Assembly (NCBI GenBank): GCA_021736135.1
Contig: JAIPGO010000022.1
Location: forward strand, 1-44,547
Direction: 5' to 3'
DNA: 44,547 nucleotides
Origin: Candidatus Cloacimonadota bacterium
GTDB lineage: Bacteria > Cloacimonadota > Cloacimonadia > Cloacimonadales > TCS61
The notes under the pieces are model-generated. The model did no database searches, was not told the origin of the DNA, and saw nothing but the letters and a program-made list of their open reading frames with translations. The position numbers and the translations under genes are program-made. The first letter of the stretch is position 1; each line of letters opens with the position of its first letter. Of the stretch, positions 33,451 through 42,618 are shown piece after piece.

Positions 33451-35631
33451 CTTGATCATCAGCATTTTTTCCCTGATGATCTGTTCATTATATATCAACA
33501 CATAAAAATACATTCCCGAAGCAGACCTTCTGCCGCTATCATCTGTTCCGTTCCAGATGACTTTATGCAGACCTGCCGGTTTTTCGCTTGATAGAAGATT
33601 TTTCACCTTCTGCCCCTTGATATTATAGATATCTATACACACATTTCCATATTCCGGTAGGGAATATTCGATCGCGGTTTCAGGATTGAAGGGATCAGGA
33701 TACTGTTTCGTTCTTACTAAGTTATCACTCATAACCGGCATCTCTTCTCCATTCAATCCCAGGCACACCCGCGTGATCACATTCTCTCGAGGATACATGG
33801 ATTCATCACGGTAATAAGCAAAATCCTCATCAAAAACACGATATTCCACATCCGGTTCCGTTCTACTGCCTGTATAAACTCTGAATTCCAGGGGTTCGTT
33901 TGTTCGGTTCAATTCCTCTGTAAAGGCTCTGATGAATACCGGATATCCCTGAAATACGCTGGCACCAATGCATTCACCACCTTCAAAAACAGCAACTTCC
34001 TCAATCGGTTCATTGCTAACTATCGTGTCAATCAGTATAGCCTCATATTCCAGCTTCTCTTCATATTCATAATATACCGTTTGGGGAGGGATGTATTCTT
34101 CCATTTCCTCATAGCCCATTATGTCATAATAATCCATTACCGTCGGATGTCCCGAAGCAAGAGTCACATCATACATCTTGCCATAATAGCAAGTCAGGTT
34201 CTTACCGGGATCAATAGCAACATTCCAGCTATAGCCTGTACTTTTCCGCCACATTGTCCAGTATTGACCAATTATCTGAACAGCATCATCTATGATATCA
34301 TCAAAGGCATCATACACGCTGGCACTGCCATGCATAAAATAAGGAATCCAGAAACGGTTCTGCTGTGAATCAAGAAGTATTTCCCTGTCTTCAAATACGT
34401 GAACACCATTCAAACCATACTGAAGCAGCCCAATGCGTTGGATATTATCTAATTCCAACTTATAACCTTGAGTATATTCCAGATCAAGTAGTCCAAAATC
34501 ACTCCATCCAACTGATTGTATTCCATAATTGTAGTAATATAAGATTGGTAAGTAAAATTGCGTTTCTTCTAATTGAGTTAGGGCAGTATATCCGCTGTAA
34601 TCCACCGGGAAACATTTCCAGTTTACTCCATTGACAGCAAAGTAATTTACTTCTGGGGGATAATCATTATTTTCACCAGTAAATTCTCCAAAGTGTGGGT
34701 ACGAAATAGCAGCACCGTTAGAATGAAGAACAACTAATTCGAAATTGGATAATTCATTCTCTAATTCCTGGTAAGGAGGGGTTACATCAATATTAAAATC
34801 AGGACCAATATTGGTTGATGTCACAACATAAGCATGCTGATCATATTCTACACCTCCAGTTTCAATAATCGCTTCTCCCCAGAATAATTGATGATCATAA
34901 TCATCGTATCCTACTGTCCCATTCTTATAGATATAAAGTGCTCCTCCATCACTGAAAACAAAATTCTTCCATGCAGAATGTCCAATCTCGGTAGTCCTGT
35001 TCATTCTATAGATTGCTTGTTCTAATCCTTTTATAACATCGCGATTAGCTTCGATATTCTTGATAATCCAATAGAAAAATAGTTCTGAATCACAAATATC
35101 ATCATAGCTTTCTATATCAACATTATGAGGGTTATCGTGAAGATAAGTTATAGCATCATCCAGCCAGTCACTGTCTGATCCTTCTTCCAATAAACCTTCA
35201 AGTGCAGTCATGTCAATATCACCATTTGCCATAAAGGCATAAGTTTTATCGTCAGTTCGAGATTCCCAGATAAAGGGGTGATGCTGAATACTATCTCCGG
35301 TAGTTCCCACCCTTGCATGGCTCAACATAACATTGGAAGTTAAAATATGTGTATCGTAGTAAGTTTGCAAAATGGGATCTGATACTGAATTAGGTCTATA
35401 ATGCCAAATTCCATCTGATTCATTGCTATCATAAAATATCAAACGTCTTCCTTGATCGCGAGGACAAGAATTTAATTTAACATTGAGTTCTACACAATAG
35501 TGTTTATCCATATCGGGATAATTAAAATAGAATACGCCTCCCTCATGTGTTGTTATCGCTGCTGCCATATCACAGCAGAATATATTATATGCTGTTATCA
35601 GCATCAAAGCAATCAAGATATATTTCTTCAT
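33448..35631 (-). CDS. exported class II glutamine amidotransferase-like protein with sorting domain
   Basis: A 727-residue protein. After a signal peptide (about 1-19) comes Cys20 in CCDMAAAITTHEGG. Further on are LSHARVGTT (104-112), HHPF (117-120), FMANGDID (133-140), ICDSELFFYWII (179-190) and FVFSDGG (near 220). This order and spacing matches Ntn-type class II amidotransferases of the YafJ/GATase_6 kind: N-terminal Cys nucleophile, AHxR, NxHPF, HNG, DSE and SDG. Cleavage after Cys19 would expose Cys20 as the N-terminal nucleophile. The rest (about 260-640) is unassigned; the end is a sorting domain with YPDPFNPETAIEYSLP, IYNIKGQKV, VIWNGTDDSG and MLMIK. GGAGG precedes the ATG. It may be an amidase or acyl hydrolase on the cell surface; substrate unknown. 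Confidence 0.72.
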   Translation of the reverse strand: MKKYILIALMLITAYNIFCCDMAAAITTHEGGVFYFNYPDMDKHYCVELNVKLNSCPRDQGRRLIFYDSNESDGIWHYRPNSVSDPILQTYYDTHILTSNVMLSHARVGTTGDSIQHHPFIWESRTDDKTYAFMANGDIDMTALEGLLEEGSDSDWLDDAITYLHDNPHNVDIESYDDICDSELFFYWIIKNIEANRDVIKGLEQAIYRMNRTTEIGHSAWKNFVFSDGGALYIYKNGTVGYDDYDHQLFWGEAIIETGGVEYDQHAYVVTSTNIGPDFNIDVTPPYQELENELSNFELVVLHSNGAAISYPHFGEFTGENNDYPPEVNYFAVNGVNWKCFPVDYSGYTALTQLEETQFYLPILYYYNYGIQSVGWSDFGLLDLEYTQGYKLELDNIQRIGLLQYGLNGVHVFEDREILLDSQQNRFWIPYFMHGSASVYDAFDDIIDDAVQIIGQYWTMWRKSTGYSWNVAIDPGKNLTCYYGKMYDVTLASGHPTVMDYYDIMGYEEMEEYIPPQTVYYEYEEKLEYEAILIDTIVSNEPIEEVAVFEGGECIGASVFQGYPVFIRAFTEELNRTNEPLEFRVYTGSRTEPDVEYRVFDEDFAYYRDESMYPRENVITRVCLGLNGEEMPVMSDNLVRTKQYPDPFNPETAIEYSLPEYGNVCIDIYNIKGQKVKNLLSSEKPAGLHKVIWNGTDDSGRRSASGMYFYVLIYNEQIIREKMLMIK

Positions 35632-36033
35632 TTTTTCCTCCTTTTCTCTTATTTATGCGTTCCATATATCTTTCAAGTTCCTAAATTTGTAAATCATTAA
35701 ATTATCCCGGCTGCCAGGCAGCCTACTGAAATCCGCTCGGATATCCGTAACTCCTAACTATATATATATATATAGGGTTATGGGCTTACTCAATTCGAAG
35801 ACACAAAAATCCTGCAGCTTAAACAGCATTTCCCAAAAAATAATAAATAACATATTTCATATCCTCCTCGAATTATTCCCCAATAGCCAATTGAATCAAC
35901 GAGTTAATATGTTACTATGTCAAAGTGATTTTTCCTAAAACAATGTCAAATTCTTTTCGTTTTTCTCTGGCATCCCCCCGAAATTTTTAAATATCTCTCC
36001 TGTTGTGGAGTTTCATTTCCCTGAAAGGGATAA
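35632..36033. other. non-coding; short hairpin and (TA)8 run
   Basis: No gene is supported. GGCTGCCAGGCAGCC near 35709-35723 is a tight hairpin, and a (TA)8 run lies at 35759-35774. The remainder is AT-rich and shows nothing else clear. Confidence 0.6.
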
Positions 36034-36190
36034 ATTTGTATAGCGTAAGGTTGGCTCGGTACTCCGAGACTACCTTACGAATGTTACATTCCTCCCCCAC
36101 CCCATCGGCGCGCAGCGCCGATGGGGTGGGGGGGGCGTTTCATTTTTTACATATGGTAGCACCTGCGGTGCAACCTTACGCTATACAAAT
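36034..36190. repeat. structured element bounded by a 20-bp inverted repeat
   Basis: ATTTGTATAGCGTAAGGTTG (36034-36053) and its exact reverse complement (36171-36190) enclose two further hairpins. One is an 18-bp perfect stem, 36094-36111 with 36115-36132, built from CCCCACCCCATCGGCGC and closed by a GCA loop. Smaller ones are CTCGGTACTCCGAG and GCACCTGCGGTGC. The element has no coding capacity. The CTGAAAGGGATAAATTTGTA flank and the arm resemble intergenic repeats I recall from Bacteroidota-like genomes. Confidence 0.82.
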
Positions 36191-36370
36191 ATATCCCGTA
36201 CCGGGAATTATAAGAGATAAATCCTAAATATTACTTTATAAAATAAGAAGTTACCACATATCCTGAATAATAAAACGGGGGGTGCCAGCTTTTAGTTTTT
36301 CTCTTGCATTCCCCCGTTTTTTTAATTTCATTACCCTTTTAAATTCAATAAAGCGGATTTCGGTAAAGTG

Positions 36371-36495
36371 GACGTTCACCAGAGCGCAGCCTGGGGAATG
36401 AACACGACCATTTTGATTCATAATCCTCCATCGTCCATTGTCCATCATCCATTGTTTTCCGTGTTCATTCCCCATGCTGCGCTCTGGTGAACGTC
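36371..36495. repeat. 36-bp inverted repeat pair
   Basis: 36371-36406 (GACGTTCACCAGAGCGCAGC then CTGGGGAATGAACACG) and 36460-36495 are reverse complements with one mismatch. The 53-base spacer holds CCATCGTCCATTGTCCATCA, a heptad repeat also seen elsewhere in the window. No gene inside. Confidence 0.85.
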
Positions 36496-36755
36496 TGACT
36501 TAGCTGGGATATCTGTTCTCTAAATTGAAAATATCGATTTCCATTTTAATCCATATACTATATCATAACCAGGTAATAAGTTATAATAATTATTAGAGAT
36601 AATTCCGAGGGTGATGCCAGTTTATGTTTAACAATCCTAACATCCTGTATTTAATCTTTTATTATGTGACCAGGCACATTATCCTACGCAAAGCTACGGC
36701 ACGGCAGGCAGGTCTCTCCCGGGAATGTGGTATAACCTCGATCTTTATCTCCTAT

Positions 36756-36811
36756 TGTCTGCCCGCATCACGTGATAACAAAATAATGTTATCACGTGAT
36801 ACGGGCAGACA
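36756..36811. repeat. 25-bp hairpin with AAATAA loop
   Basis: TGTCTGCCCGCATCACGTGA plus TAACA (36756-36780) pairs with 36787-36811 with a single mismatch over a 6-base loop. ATCACGTGAT within each arm is itself palindromic, so a cruciform or a protein site is possible. There is no U tract to make it a terminator. Confidence 0.8.
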
Positions 36812-36930
36812 GTAGAAGGTCAGGATAAATGGAGACTATTATCATATTGAGAATTATGCCTTGCCATAAATGAAAAATTATTATTCTAAGTACTTATGAG
36901 ATATATCTATTAGAAGGAATAAAGAGCCTA

Positions 36931-37018
36931 TAAGGAGGGTCTCAGGTATCACAACAAGACACAATCAGGCATTATTTTGCTATATTGTGTTTTGTTGTGA
37001 TACTTAAGACCCTCCTTA
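36931..37018. repeat. 35-bp imperfect inverted repeat upstream of a peptidase gene
   Basis: 36931-36965 (TAAGGAGGGTCTCAGGTATC onward) pairs with 36984-37018 with about three mismatches and an 18-base loop. It lies about 155 bases before the peptidase start. The arm contains AAGGAGGG, which would be hidden in the fold. Confidence 0.78.
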
Positions 37019-37077
37019 TTCCCACCTTGTTGGTACTAATATATTTACACAAAGTTTTAGAGAGAATCCGGATGGGA

Positions 37078-37108
37078 TTGTTTTACTTTCTTCGCTGGGA
37101 ATTATAAT
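37078..37108 (+). promoter_or_regulatory. possible promoter of the peptidase pair
   Basis: A perfect TATAAT at 37103-37108 with TTGTTT 19 bases upstream, about 65 bases before the ATG. The -35 is poor and spacing long; the -10 match alone is weak evidence in AT-rich DNA. Confidence 0.3.
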
Positions 37109-37172
37109 ATTTTACTTGACTGTAAATAATGCTGAAGATGAATAAAGTAGATAAATAAATCCGGAGGGCAAG

Positions 37173-39776
37173 ATGAGAATTCTGCTTACTTCTTTTATAA
37201 TTTTTATGATGGCACTGTGTATGGCGGCAACGCCGGACTGGGTGAATAGAACCTTTATAGATGATAACGGTAATGAGATATGGGAAGTGATCATTGATAA
37301 TGTTCCGCCGGAGAATTTCCGTATGCCGGCAGTTGACGTGGAGCAGGAGCGTTTGCGCCGGGAAGTGGTGATCCTGGATAATGTGCCGGTTTTTGACTGG
37401 TGCTATGGTTGTGCCAATACTTCGGCAGCAATGATGATGGGTTATTATGACCGGCTTAATTATTCGCATTTGTATTCAGGACCGGCAGGCGGAGGTTTGT
37501 GTCCTTTAAACAATCTGAGCGGTTGGGGCTGGGGTGAAAGCCCGCTTTCTGCCACACATCAGGGCTATGACGGACTCAATGTGCGCGGACATGTTGATGA
37601 CTATTTTGTTTATGAAGGCTATGAAGGTGAAGACCCGTATATGACCGGTGGCTGGGAACAACATGCTTATGCAGATTGTACCGGTGATTATATGGGCACG
37701 AGCCAGTATAACCAGGGTAATCCTGATGGAGGAACTGCCTTCTATTTTCGGGCTGACGGCAGCAGGCTGAGTGAATTACCACAAATACCAGGAATGCGCG
37801 AACGTGATGGCTGCAACGGTATTGCGAATTTTGTTGTCTCACGCGGTTATCACACGAGTTTATGCTATACGGAAGGAATATCCGGGATGACAAATTTCAC
37901 TTTTTCGGATTATATGGCAGAGATAGATGCCGGACGTCCTGTGATGATCCTAGTGGAAGGTCATGCCATGGTCGGAAAAGGCTACGATTCTTTTGACCAG
38001 ACCATATATCTGCATGATACCTGGGACTGGAGCACGCATACGATGGAGTGGGGAGAAAGCTATTCCGGGATGGAACAAATTGCTGTGTGCTGCTTTACAC
38101 TGGCATCTAATGAAGTAACTGCAAATTTTGTTGCTGATGAAGTGCATGGTGCGCCTCCACTTAACGTGGAATTCAACAACAATTCGACGGGTTATATCAC
38201 AGGCAGTAACTGGGATTTTGATAATGACGGCAGCTTTGATTCCACTGAGCTCGATCCGGCCTTTACATATACGGAACCCGGGATATATACTGTAACGCTG
38301 CATGCCTATAACTGGGATTATGAAGATACTATAACCCGCACAGAATATATCATTGTGAACACTCCTCCCCAATTCAATCTTCCGGCATCTCTGGGCTTTG
38401 AGAACGGCAGCGAACTGGTGGTGGATCTGGCGGAATACAGTTTTGATGCGGATGGAGATGATTATACATTAACCATCGGCGATCTCGCTGAAATCAGCGT
38501 GATCCAGAATGGCATGGTACTCACTTTCACGGCACCTGCCGGTTTTGAAGGTGCAGAAACACTGGAATTAACCCTGGATGACGGTATTGATCAAACTTCG
38601 GTTGACTGCACAATACTGGTATATCCTGCAGGTGGTGCCGTTATTTATGTTCCTGATGATTATGCCACTATTCAGGCTGCCATCGATAATGCCGGACATG
38701 GATATACCATAATTGCGCGTCCCGGGACTTATCATGAAAACCTGGAGATGGGTGACAATCAGATCCGTCTGAGCAGTATGTATTTGCTGAATGGTGATGA
38801 GAGCTATATCAACAGCACAATTATCAATGGCAACAGCGGGGATGTGATCACCATCACTGATGGTGAAATTCTTCAGGAAATCTGCGGTTTCAAGATCACG
38901 CACAGCATCGGCGGTTCCGGTATTGAAGTGGGTAACCGTCCCGTAAATCTGCATCATATTGTGTTTTATTACAATATGAATACCAGGGGTTCCGCTCTTA
39001 ATGTGGAAAGCACGGAAGCTTTGGTCGAATACTGCACCTTCTATCAGAATTTCACTTCCGGTGTTGGAGGGACGATCTATTGCGATGGTGCTGAAGTTAT
39101 TCTCAATAACCTGACTTTCTTTAATAACTACGGTAATGCCGGAAATGCTGTATTAGCAGAAAACAACTCCACGGTGAATATGACCAACTGCATCATCTGG
39201 GATAACGATGATCCGGTTCTGGAAAATGACGAAGGCAGTTCTATTTCGATCACCTATTCCGATCTGCAGGAAATGATCGTGGCAGAAGGCAATTTTGTTG
39301 CCAATCCCGGATTCGTCAATCCGGGCAGTTATAATCTGCATCTGCAGGCAAATTCACCCTGCGTCGATACCGGTAATCCTGACACAGATGGTGACGGTGT
39401 TTCCTGGACAGAAGATATTGATGACCAGGATGCCGACGGCACGCGCAAGGATATTGGTGCCTGGTATTATAACCAGAATTACAGTGCAGATGAGCAGGTT
39501 ATTCCTGCTGTAATGTCACTGGAAGCATATCCGAATCCTTTTATGACCGGCAACAGGGCACAATTGAAAATCAGTTATTCTTTAAATACTGAAGGATATG
39601 GTGCTGCACTTGATATTTATAATATTAAAGGACAGTTAGTGCGCAGCTATCAGCTTCCTTCCGGGAAAAAAGGAAATATAACCTGGGATGGGAATAATGG
39701 CAGCAGCGGACTTTATCTGCTTAATCTGCATAGCGGAGCGGAATCAATTTCAAGGAAAGTATTGCTGATAAAATAA
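37173..39776 (+). CDS. exported C39-like cysteine peptidase with PKD, beta-helix and sorting domain
   Basis: An 867-residue protein starting after GGAGGG. Signal peptide (1-19), then a C39-like papain-fold domain (about 65-310): VPVFDWCYGCANTSAAMMMG with presumed nucleophile Cys80, VEGHAMVGKGYDS with His264, and IYLHDTWD with Asp282. A PKD domain follows (315-397, SNWDFDNDGSFDS), an Ig-like domain (398-487), and a right-handed beta-helix (488-770) with YVPDDYATIQAAIDNAGHGY and NLHHIVFYYN. A sorting domain with AYPNPFMTGNRAQL, IYNIKGQLVRSY and ITWDGNNGSSGLYL ends at VLLIK. It is predicted to cut peptides at the cell surface. A paralogue of almost identical length follows 93 bases downstream. 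Confidence 0.85.
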   Translation: MRILLTSFIIFMMALCMAATPDWVNRTFIDDNGNEIWEVIIDNVPPENFRMPAVDVEQERLRREVVILDNVPVFDWCYGCANTSAAMMMGYYDRLNYSHLYSGPAGGGLCPLNNLSGWGWGESPLSATHQGYDGLNVRGHVDDYFVYEGYEGEDPYMTGGWEQHAYADCTGDYMGTSQYNQGNPDGGTAFYFRADGSRLSELPQIPGMRERDGCNGIANFVVSRGYHTSLCYTEGISGMTNFTFSDYMAEIDAGRPVMILVEGHAMVGKGYDSFDQTIYLHDTWDWSTHTMEWGESYSGMEQIAVCCFTLASNEVTANFVADEVHGAPPLNVEFNNNSTGYITGSNWDFDNDGSFDSTELDPAFTYTEPGIYTVTLHAYNWDYEDTITRTEYIIVNTPPQFNLPASLGFENGSELVVDLAEYSFDADGDDYTLTIGDLAEISVIQNGMVLTFTAPAGFEGAETLELTLDDGIDQTSVDCTILVYPAGGAVIYVPDDYATIQAAIDNAGHGYTIIARPGTYHENLEMGDNQIRLSSMYLLNGDESYINSTIINGNSGDVITITDGEILQEICGFKITHSIGGSGIEVGNRPVNLHHIVFYYNMNTRGSALNVESTEALVEYCTFYQNFTSGVGGTIYCDGAEVILNNLTFFNNYGNAGNAVLAENNSTVNMTNCIIWDNDDPVLENDEGSSISITYSDLQEMIVAEGNFVANPGFVNPGSYNLHLQANSPCVDTGNPDTDGDGVSWTEDIDDQDADGTRKDIGAWYYNQNYSADEQVIPAVMSLEAYPNPFMTGNRAQLKISYSLNTEGYGAALDIYNIKGQLVRSYQLPSGKKGNITWDGNNGSSGLYLLNLHSGAESISRKVLLIK

Positions 39777-39869
39777 TAAATTAGAACTATAATAATTGAT
39801 TCCTGGAAGAAATATAATTTGACTAGAATTTATAAAAATGCCTTTTTTGTGCTGATTACGGGGGGCAGT

Positions 39870-42470
39870 ATGAAATTTTTTTTATTCGTATTTCTATTTG
39901 TTTCAATAATACCTTATCTACAAGCTGAAATATATTATTCAGAGAAAGTGATCCTGGAGCAGAATAACTACAAAATTGTGGAAGTAATCATTGGTGGCAA
40001 ACCGGAAGTAGAAATGCAACAACCAGCTCTTGATCGTGAGGCATTGCGTCAAAACAGGGATATTTACCTGCTTGATGAAGTACCGGCATTCACCTGGAGC
40101 TATGGCAGTGCTAATACAGTTGGGGCAATGATGATGGGCTATTACGACAGATTGAATTACGTGGATATGTATAATGGGCCTGCAAATAACGGTGTTTGCC
40201 CGTTAACGAATGAGGATTTCTGGGGAGAAGGAGAATGTCCGCTATCAGCCACGCATCAGGGAATAGACGGTTTGACCAGCAGGGGTCACGTAGATGATTA
40301 TTATATCAGCCAAGGCAATGATGATGAAGATCCGTTCATGACCGGAGGCTGGGAAGAGCATGTCTGGGCTGACTGCGTAGGAGATTTCATGGGAACCAGT
40401 CAGTATAATTGGAATTGCGTTGATGGTGAAACTCAATTTATGCTTATCGATGCTGAACCAATTGCTGAGACAGAAATGTTACTCCCGTTATCAGAAAGAT
40501 TCGGATCAGATATTAGTCTGTTTGTGGAATCACGGGGATATTCGGTAAGTAGTCTCCTGGCGCAGGTAATCGAAGAAGATGACGATCTGGATTATATCCT
40601 GAATGATTTTCATCAGGATATAATTCATGGGCGTCCGGTTTTATTACTACTTAACGGCATGTGTGTGACAGGCGTAGGTTATGATTCCTCCAATCAGGAT
40701 ATATATTTTCATGATACCAGGGATGGAGAACTGCATTCCATGGGCTGGTTCGACACCTATGACGGGATGCATCTTATCGGAGCAGTATCCATAGCTTTGG
40801 AACCTTATGGCATCACGGCAGGTTTTTCTGCCAACATATTAAGTGGAATCCCTCCTTTGCAGGTTCATTTTAATAATTTCACCGAGGGAGATAACGTCAG
40901 CTACGAATGGGATTTTGACTGCGACGGCATAATTGATTCCGAGGAGGAAGAACCCGAATGGACTTATGAAACAGCCGGACTATATTCAGTGAGCTTACAT
41001 GCTTTTAATGAGGAATTTTCCGATATTCTTACAATAACGGATTATATAAATGTAAATACTCCTCCGGTTCTTGCTTTACCGCAATCTTTCAGCCTGGAAA
41101 GCGGGAGTACCCTGGAGATCAATCTGAGCCAATATGCTTATGATGTTGACGGGGATGATATCACCCTGAGCGTTAGCGGAATGTTTAATCTAAACGTGGA
41201 GTTAAGCGGATTGATCCTGACAGTACAGGCTCCGGAAAATTTTTATGGTCAGGAAGTACTTTTATTCGAGTTAACTGATGGTCAGGAGACGGTGAACAGC
41301 TTCTGTACGTTTATCGTTTTTCAGGGAGTGAGTTACATCTATGTGCCGGATGATTATCAGTCCATACAATCAGCTATAGATGCTTCAGTACATGGTTCGC
41401 GGATCATAGTGAGTCCCGGAACCTACCATGAAAACCTGCTGCTGGGCGATAATATGATCACTCTGAACAGTCTGTATGGCGAAACCGGTGATGAAGCCTA
41501 TATTTCCGAGACAATAATTGATGGAGCTAATGGAAATGTGATCACGGTAACTGATGGTGTGGCCGGTCAGGAGTTATCCGGTTTCAGAATAACCGGAAGT
41601 TACCAGGGATCAGGATTAGAATCAGGCAATAGATCATTTTATGCACACCATCTGATATTTGATTATAATATGAATGCCAGAGGTTCAGCCATTAAAATAC
41701 AGAATGGCTCACCCAGGCTTGAATACATAACTTTTTACAACAATTTTGCCAGCGGTAGCGGCGGTACGGTTTACTGTCAAAACAGCCATCCACTTATGAG
41801 GAATCTGACTTTCTATGGTAATCATGGTAACAGCGGCACTGCCATATTGGCAGAAGACGATTCCGCAGTTGAAGTAATGAACTGTATAATTTACGGCAAT
41901 GAAGTTCCCGTTTTAAATACCGATATTTCCAGCACGATTGACATTAGTTATTCCGATATTCAGATCCCGGTAAACGGAGAAGGTAATTTCTCAATTGACC
42001 CGCTCTTCTTAGATCCGGGCAGTTATAATCTGCATCTGCAGAATAATTCACCCTGCATTGATACCGGTAATCCCGATACCGATGGTGACGGTATTTCCTG
42101 GATAGAGGATGTTGATGACCAGGATTCCGACGGCACGCGTAAAGATATTGGAGCCTGGTATTATAACCAGAATTACAGTGCAGATGAGCAGGTTATTCCT
42201 GCTGTAATATCCCTGGATGCATATCCGAATCCTTTTATAACCGGCAGCAGAGCACAATTGAAAATCAGTTATTCTTTAGAGACGACAAATTCGGATGCCA
42301 CCCTTGATATCTATAATATTAAAGGGCAACTGGTGCGCAATTATCTGCTTCCCTCCGGGAAAACAGGAAGTCTGAGTTGGGATGGGAATAATGTCAGCAG
42401 CGGTTTATATTTGCTGAAACTGCATAATGGAATGGAGTCAGTATCCCGGAAAGTTTTACTGCTAAAATAG
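39870..42470 (+). CDS. C39-like peptidase paralogue with replaced catalytic residues
   Basis: An 866-residue paralogue of the preceding gene, started at the ATG after GGGGGG (a longer frame from TTG at 39819 has no ribosome-binding site). Signal peptide (1-19), peptidase-like domain, PKD (YEWDFDCDGIIDSEEEE), Ig-like, beta-helix and sorting domain occur in the same order. Residue numbers align without gaps through the peptidase domain. The nucleophile Cys80 is Ser80 (TWSYGSANTVGAMMMG), Cys77 is also Ser, and His264 is Met264 (LNGMCVTGVGYDS); Asp282 is kept (YFHDTRD). It therefore cannot work as a cysteine peptidase and may bind peptide or assist its neighbour. The C-terminal part shares a 56-base stretch of identical DNA with the first gene. 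Confidence 0.84.
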   Translation: MKFFLFVFLFVSIIPYLQAEIYYSEKVILEQNNYKIVEVIIGGKPEVEMQQPALDREALRQNRDIYLLDEVPAFTWSYGSANTVGAMMMGYYDRLNYVDMYNGPANNGVCPLTNEDFWGEGECPLSATHQGIDGLTSRGHVDDYYISQGNDDEDPFMTGGWEEHVWADCVGDFMGTSQYNWNCVDGETQFMLIDAEPIAETEMLLPLSERFGSDISLFVESRGYSVSSLLAQVIEEDDDLDYILNDFHQDIIHGRPVLLLLNGMCVTGVGYDSSNQDIYFHDTRDGELHSMGWFDTYDGMHLIGAVSIALEPYGITAGFSANILSGIPPLQVHFNNFTEGDNVSYEWDFDCDGIIDSEEEEPEWTYETAGLYSVSLHAFNEEFSDILTITDYINVNTPPVLALPQSFSLESGSTLEINLSQYAYDVDGDDITLSVSGMFNLNVELSGLILTVQAPENFYGQEVLLFELTDGQETVNSFCTFIVFQGVSYIYVPDDYQSIQSAIDASVHGSRIIVSPGTYHENLLLGDNMITLNSLYGETGDEAYISETIIDGANGNVITVTDGVAGQELSGFRITGSYQGSGLESGNRSFYAHHLIFDYNMNARGSAIKIQNGSPRLEYITFYNNFASGSGGTVYCQNSHPLMRNLTFYGNHGNSGTAILAEDDSAVEVMNCIIYGNEVPVLNTDISSTIDISYSDIQIPVNGEGNFSIDPLFLDPGSYNLHLQNNSPCIDTGNPDTDGDGISWIEDVDDQDSDGTRKDIGAWYYNQNYSADEQVIPAVISLDAYPNPFITGSRAQLKISYSLETTNSDATLDIYNIKGQLVRNYLLPSGKTGSLSWDGNNVSSGLYLLKLHNGMESVSRKVLLLK

Positions 42471-42483
42471 TCCTGGCAGACTG

Positions 42484-42560
42484 GCAACAATGCGACAGCA
42501 TGTTGCAAGGCTAAAGAGCTTGTTTTATCTTCACTATGCAACATGCTGTCGCATTGTTGC
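42484..42560. repeat. 24-bp perfect inverted repeat
   Basis: GCAACAATGCGACAGCATGT plus TGCA (42484-42507) pairs exactly with 42537-42560 across 29 bases. It begins 13 bases after the peptidase stop. TTGTTGCAAGGTTTTGGCTG follows, related to CGCAAGGTTTTGGCTGATAA at 43937. No T run follows, so termination is uncertain. Confidence 0.82.
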
Positions 42561-42618
42561 AAGTTTGTTGCAAGGTTTTGGCTGATATTCAATGCATAAA
42601 AAAATATTGAGAGGTATT

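Noticed and set aside
35759-35774. (TA)8 run as a phase-variable repeat
   Set aside because: It lies about 130 bases upstream of the start of the amidotransferase-like gene, outside a recognisable promoter spacer, so length change has no evident effect.
36756-36811. 25-bp hairpin read as a Rho-independent terminator
   Set aside because: No T run follows on either strand and no gene ends nearby.
39819-39869. TTG start 17 codons upstream of the second peptidase-like protein
   Set aside because: No ribosome-binding site, and it would spoil the signal peptide that begins at the ATG at 39870.
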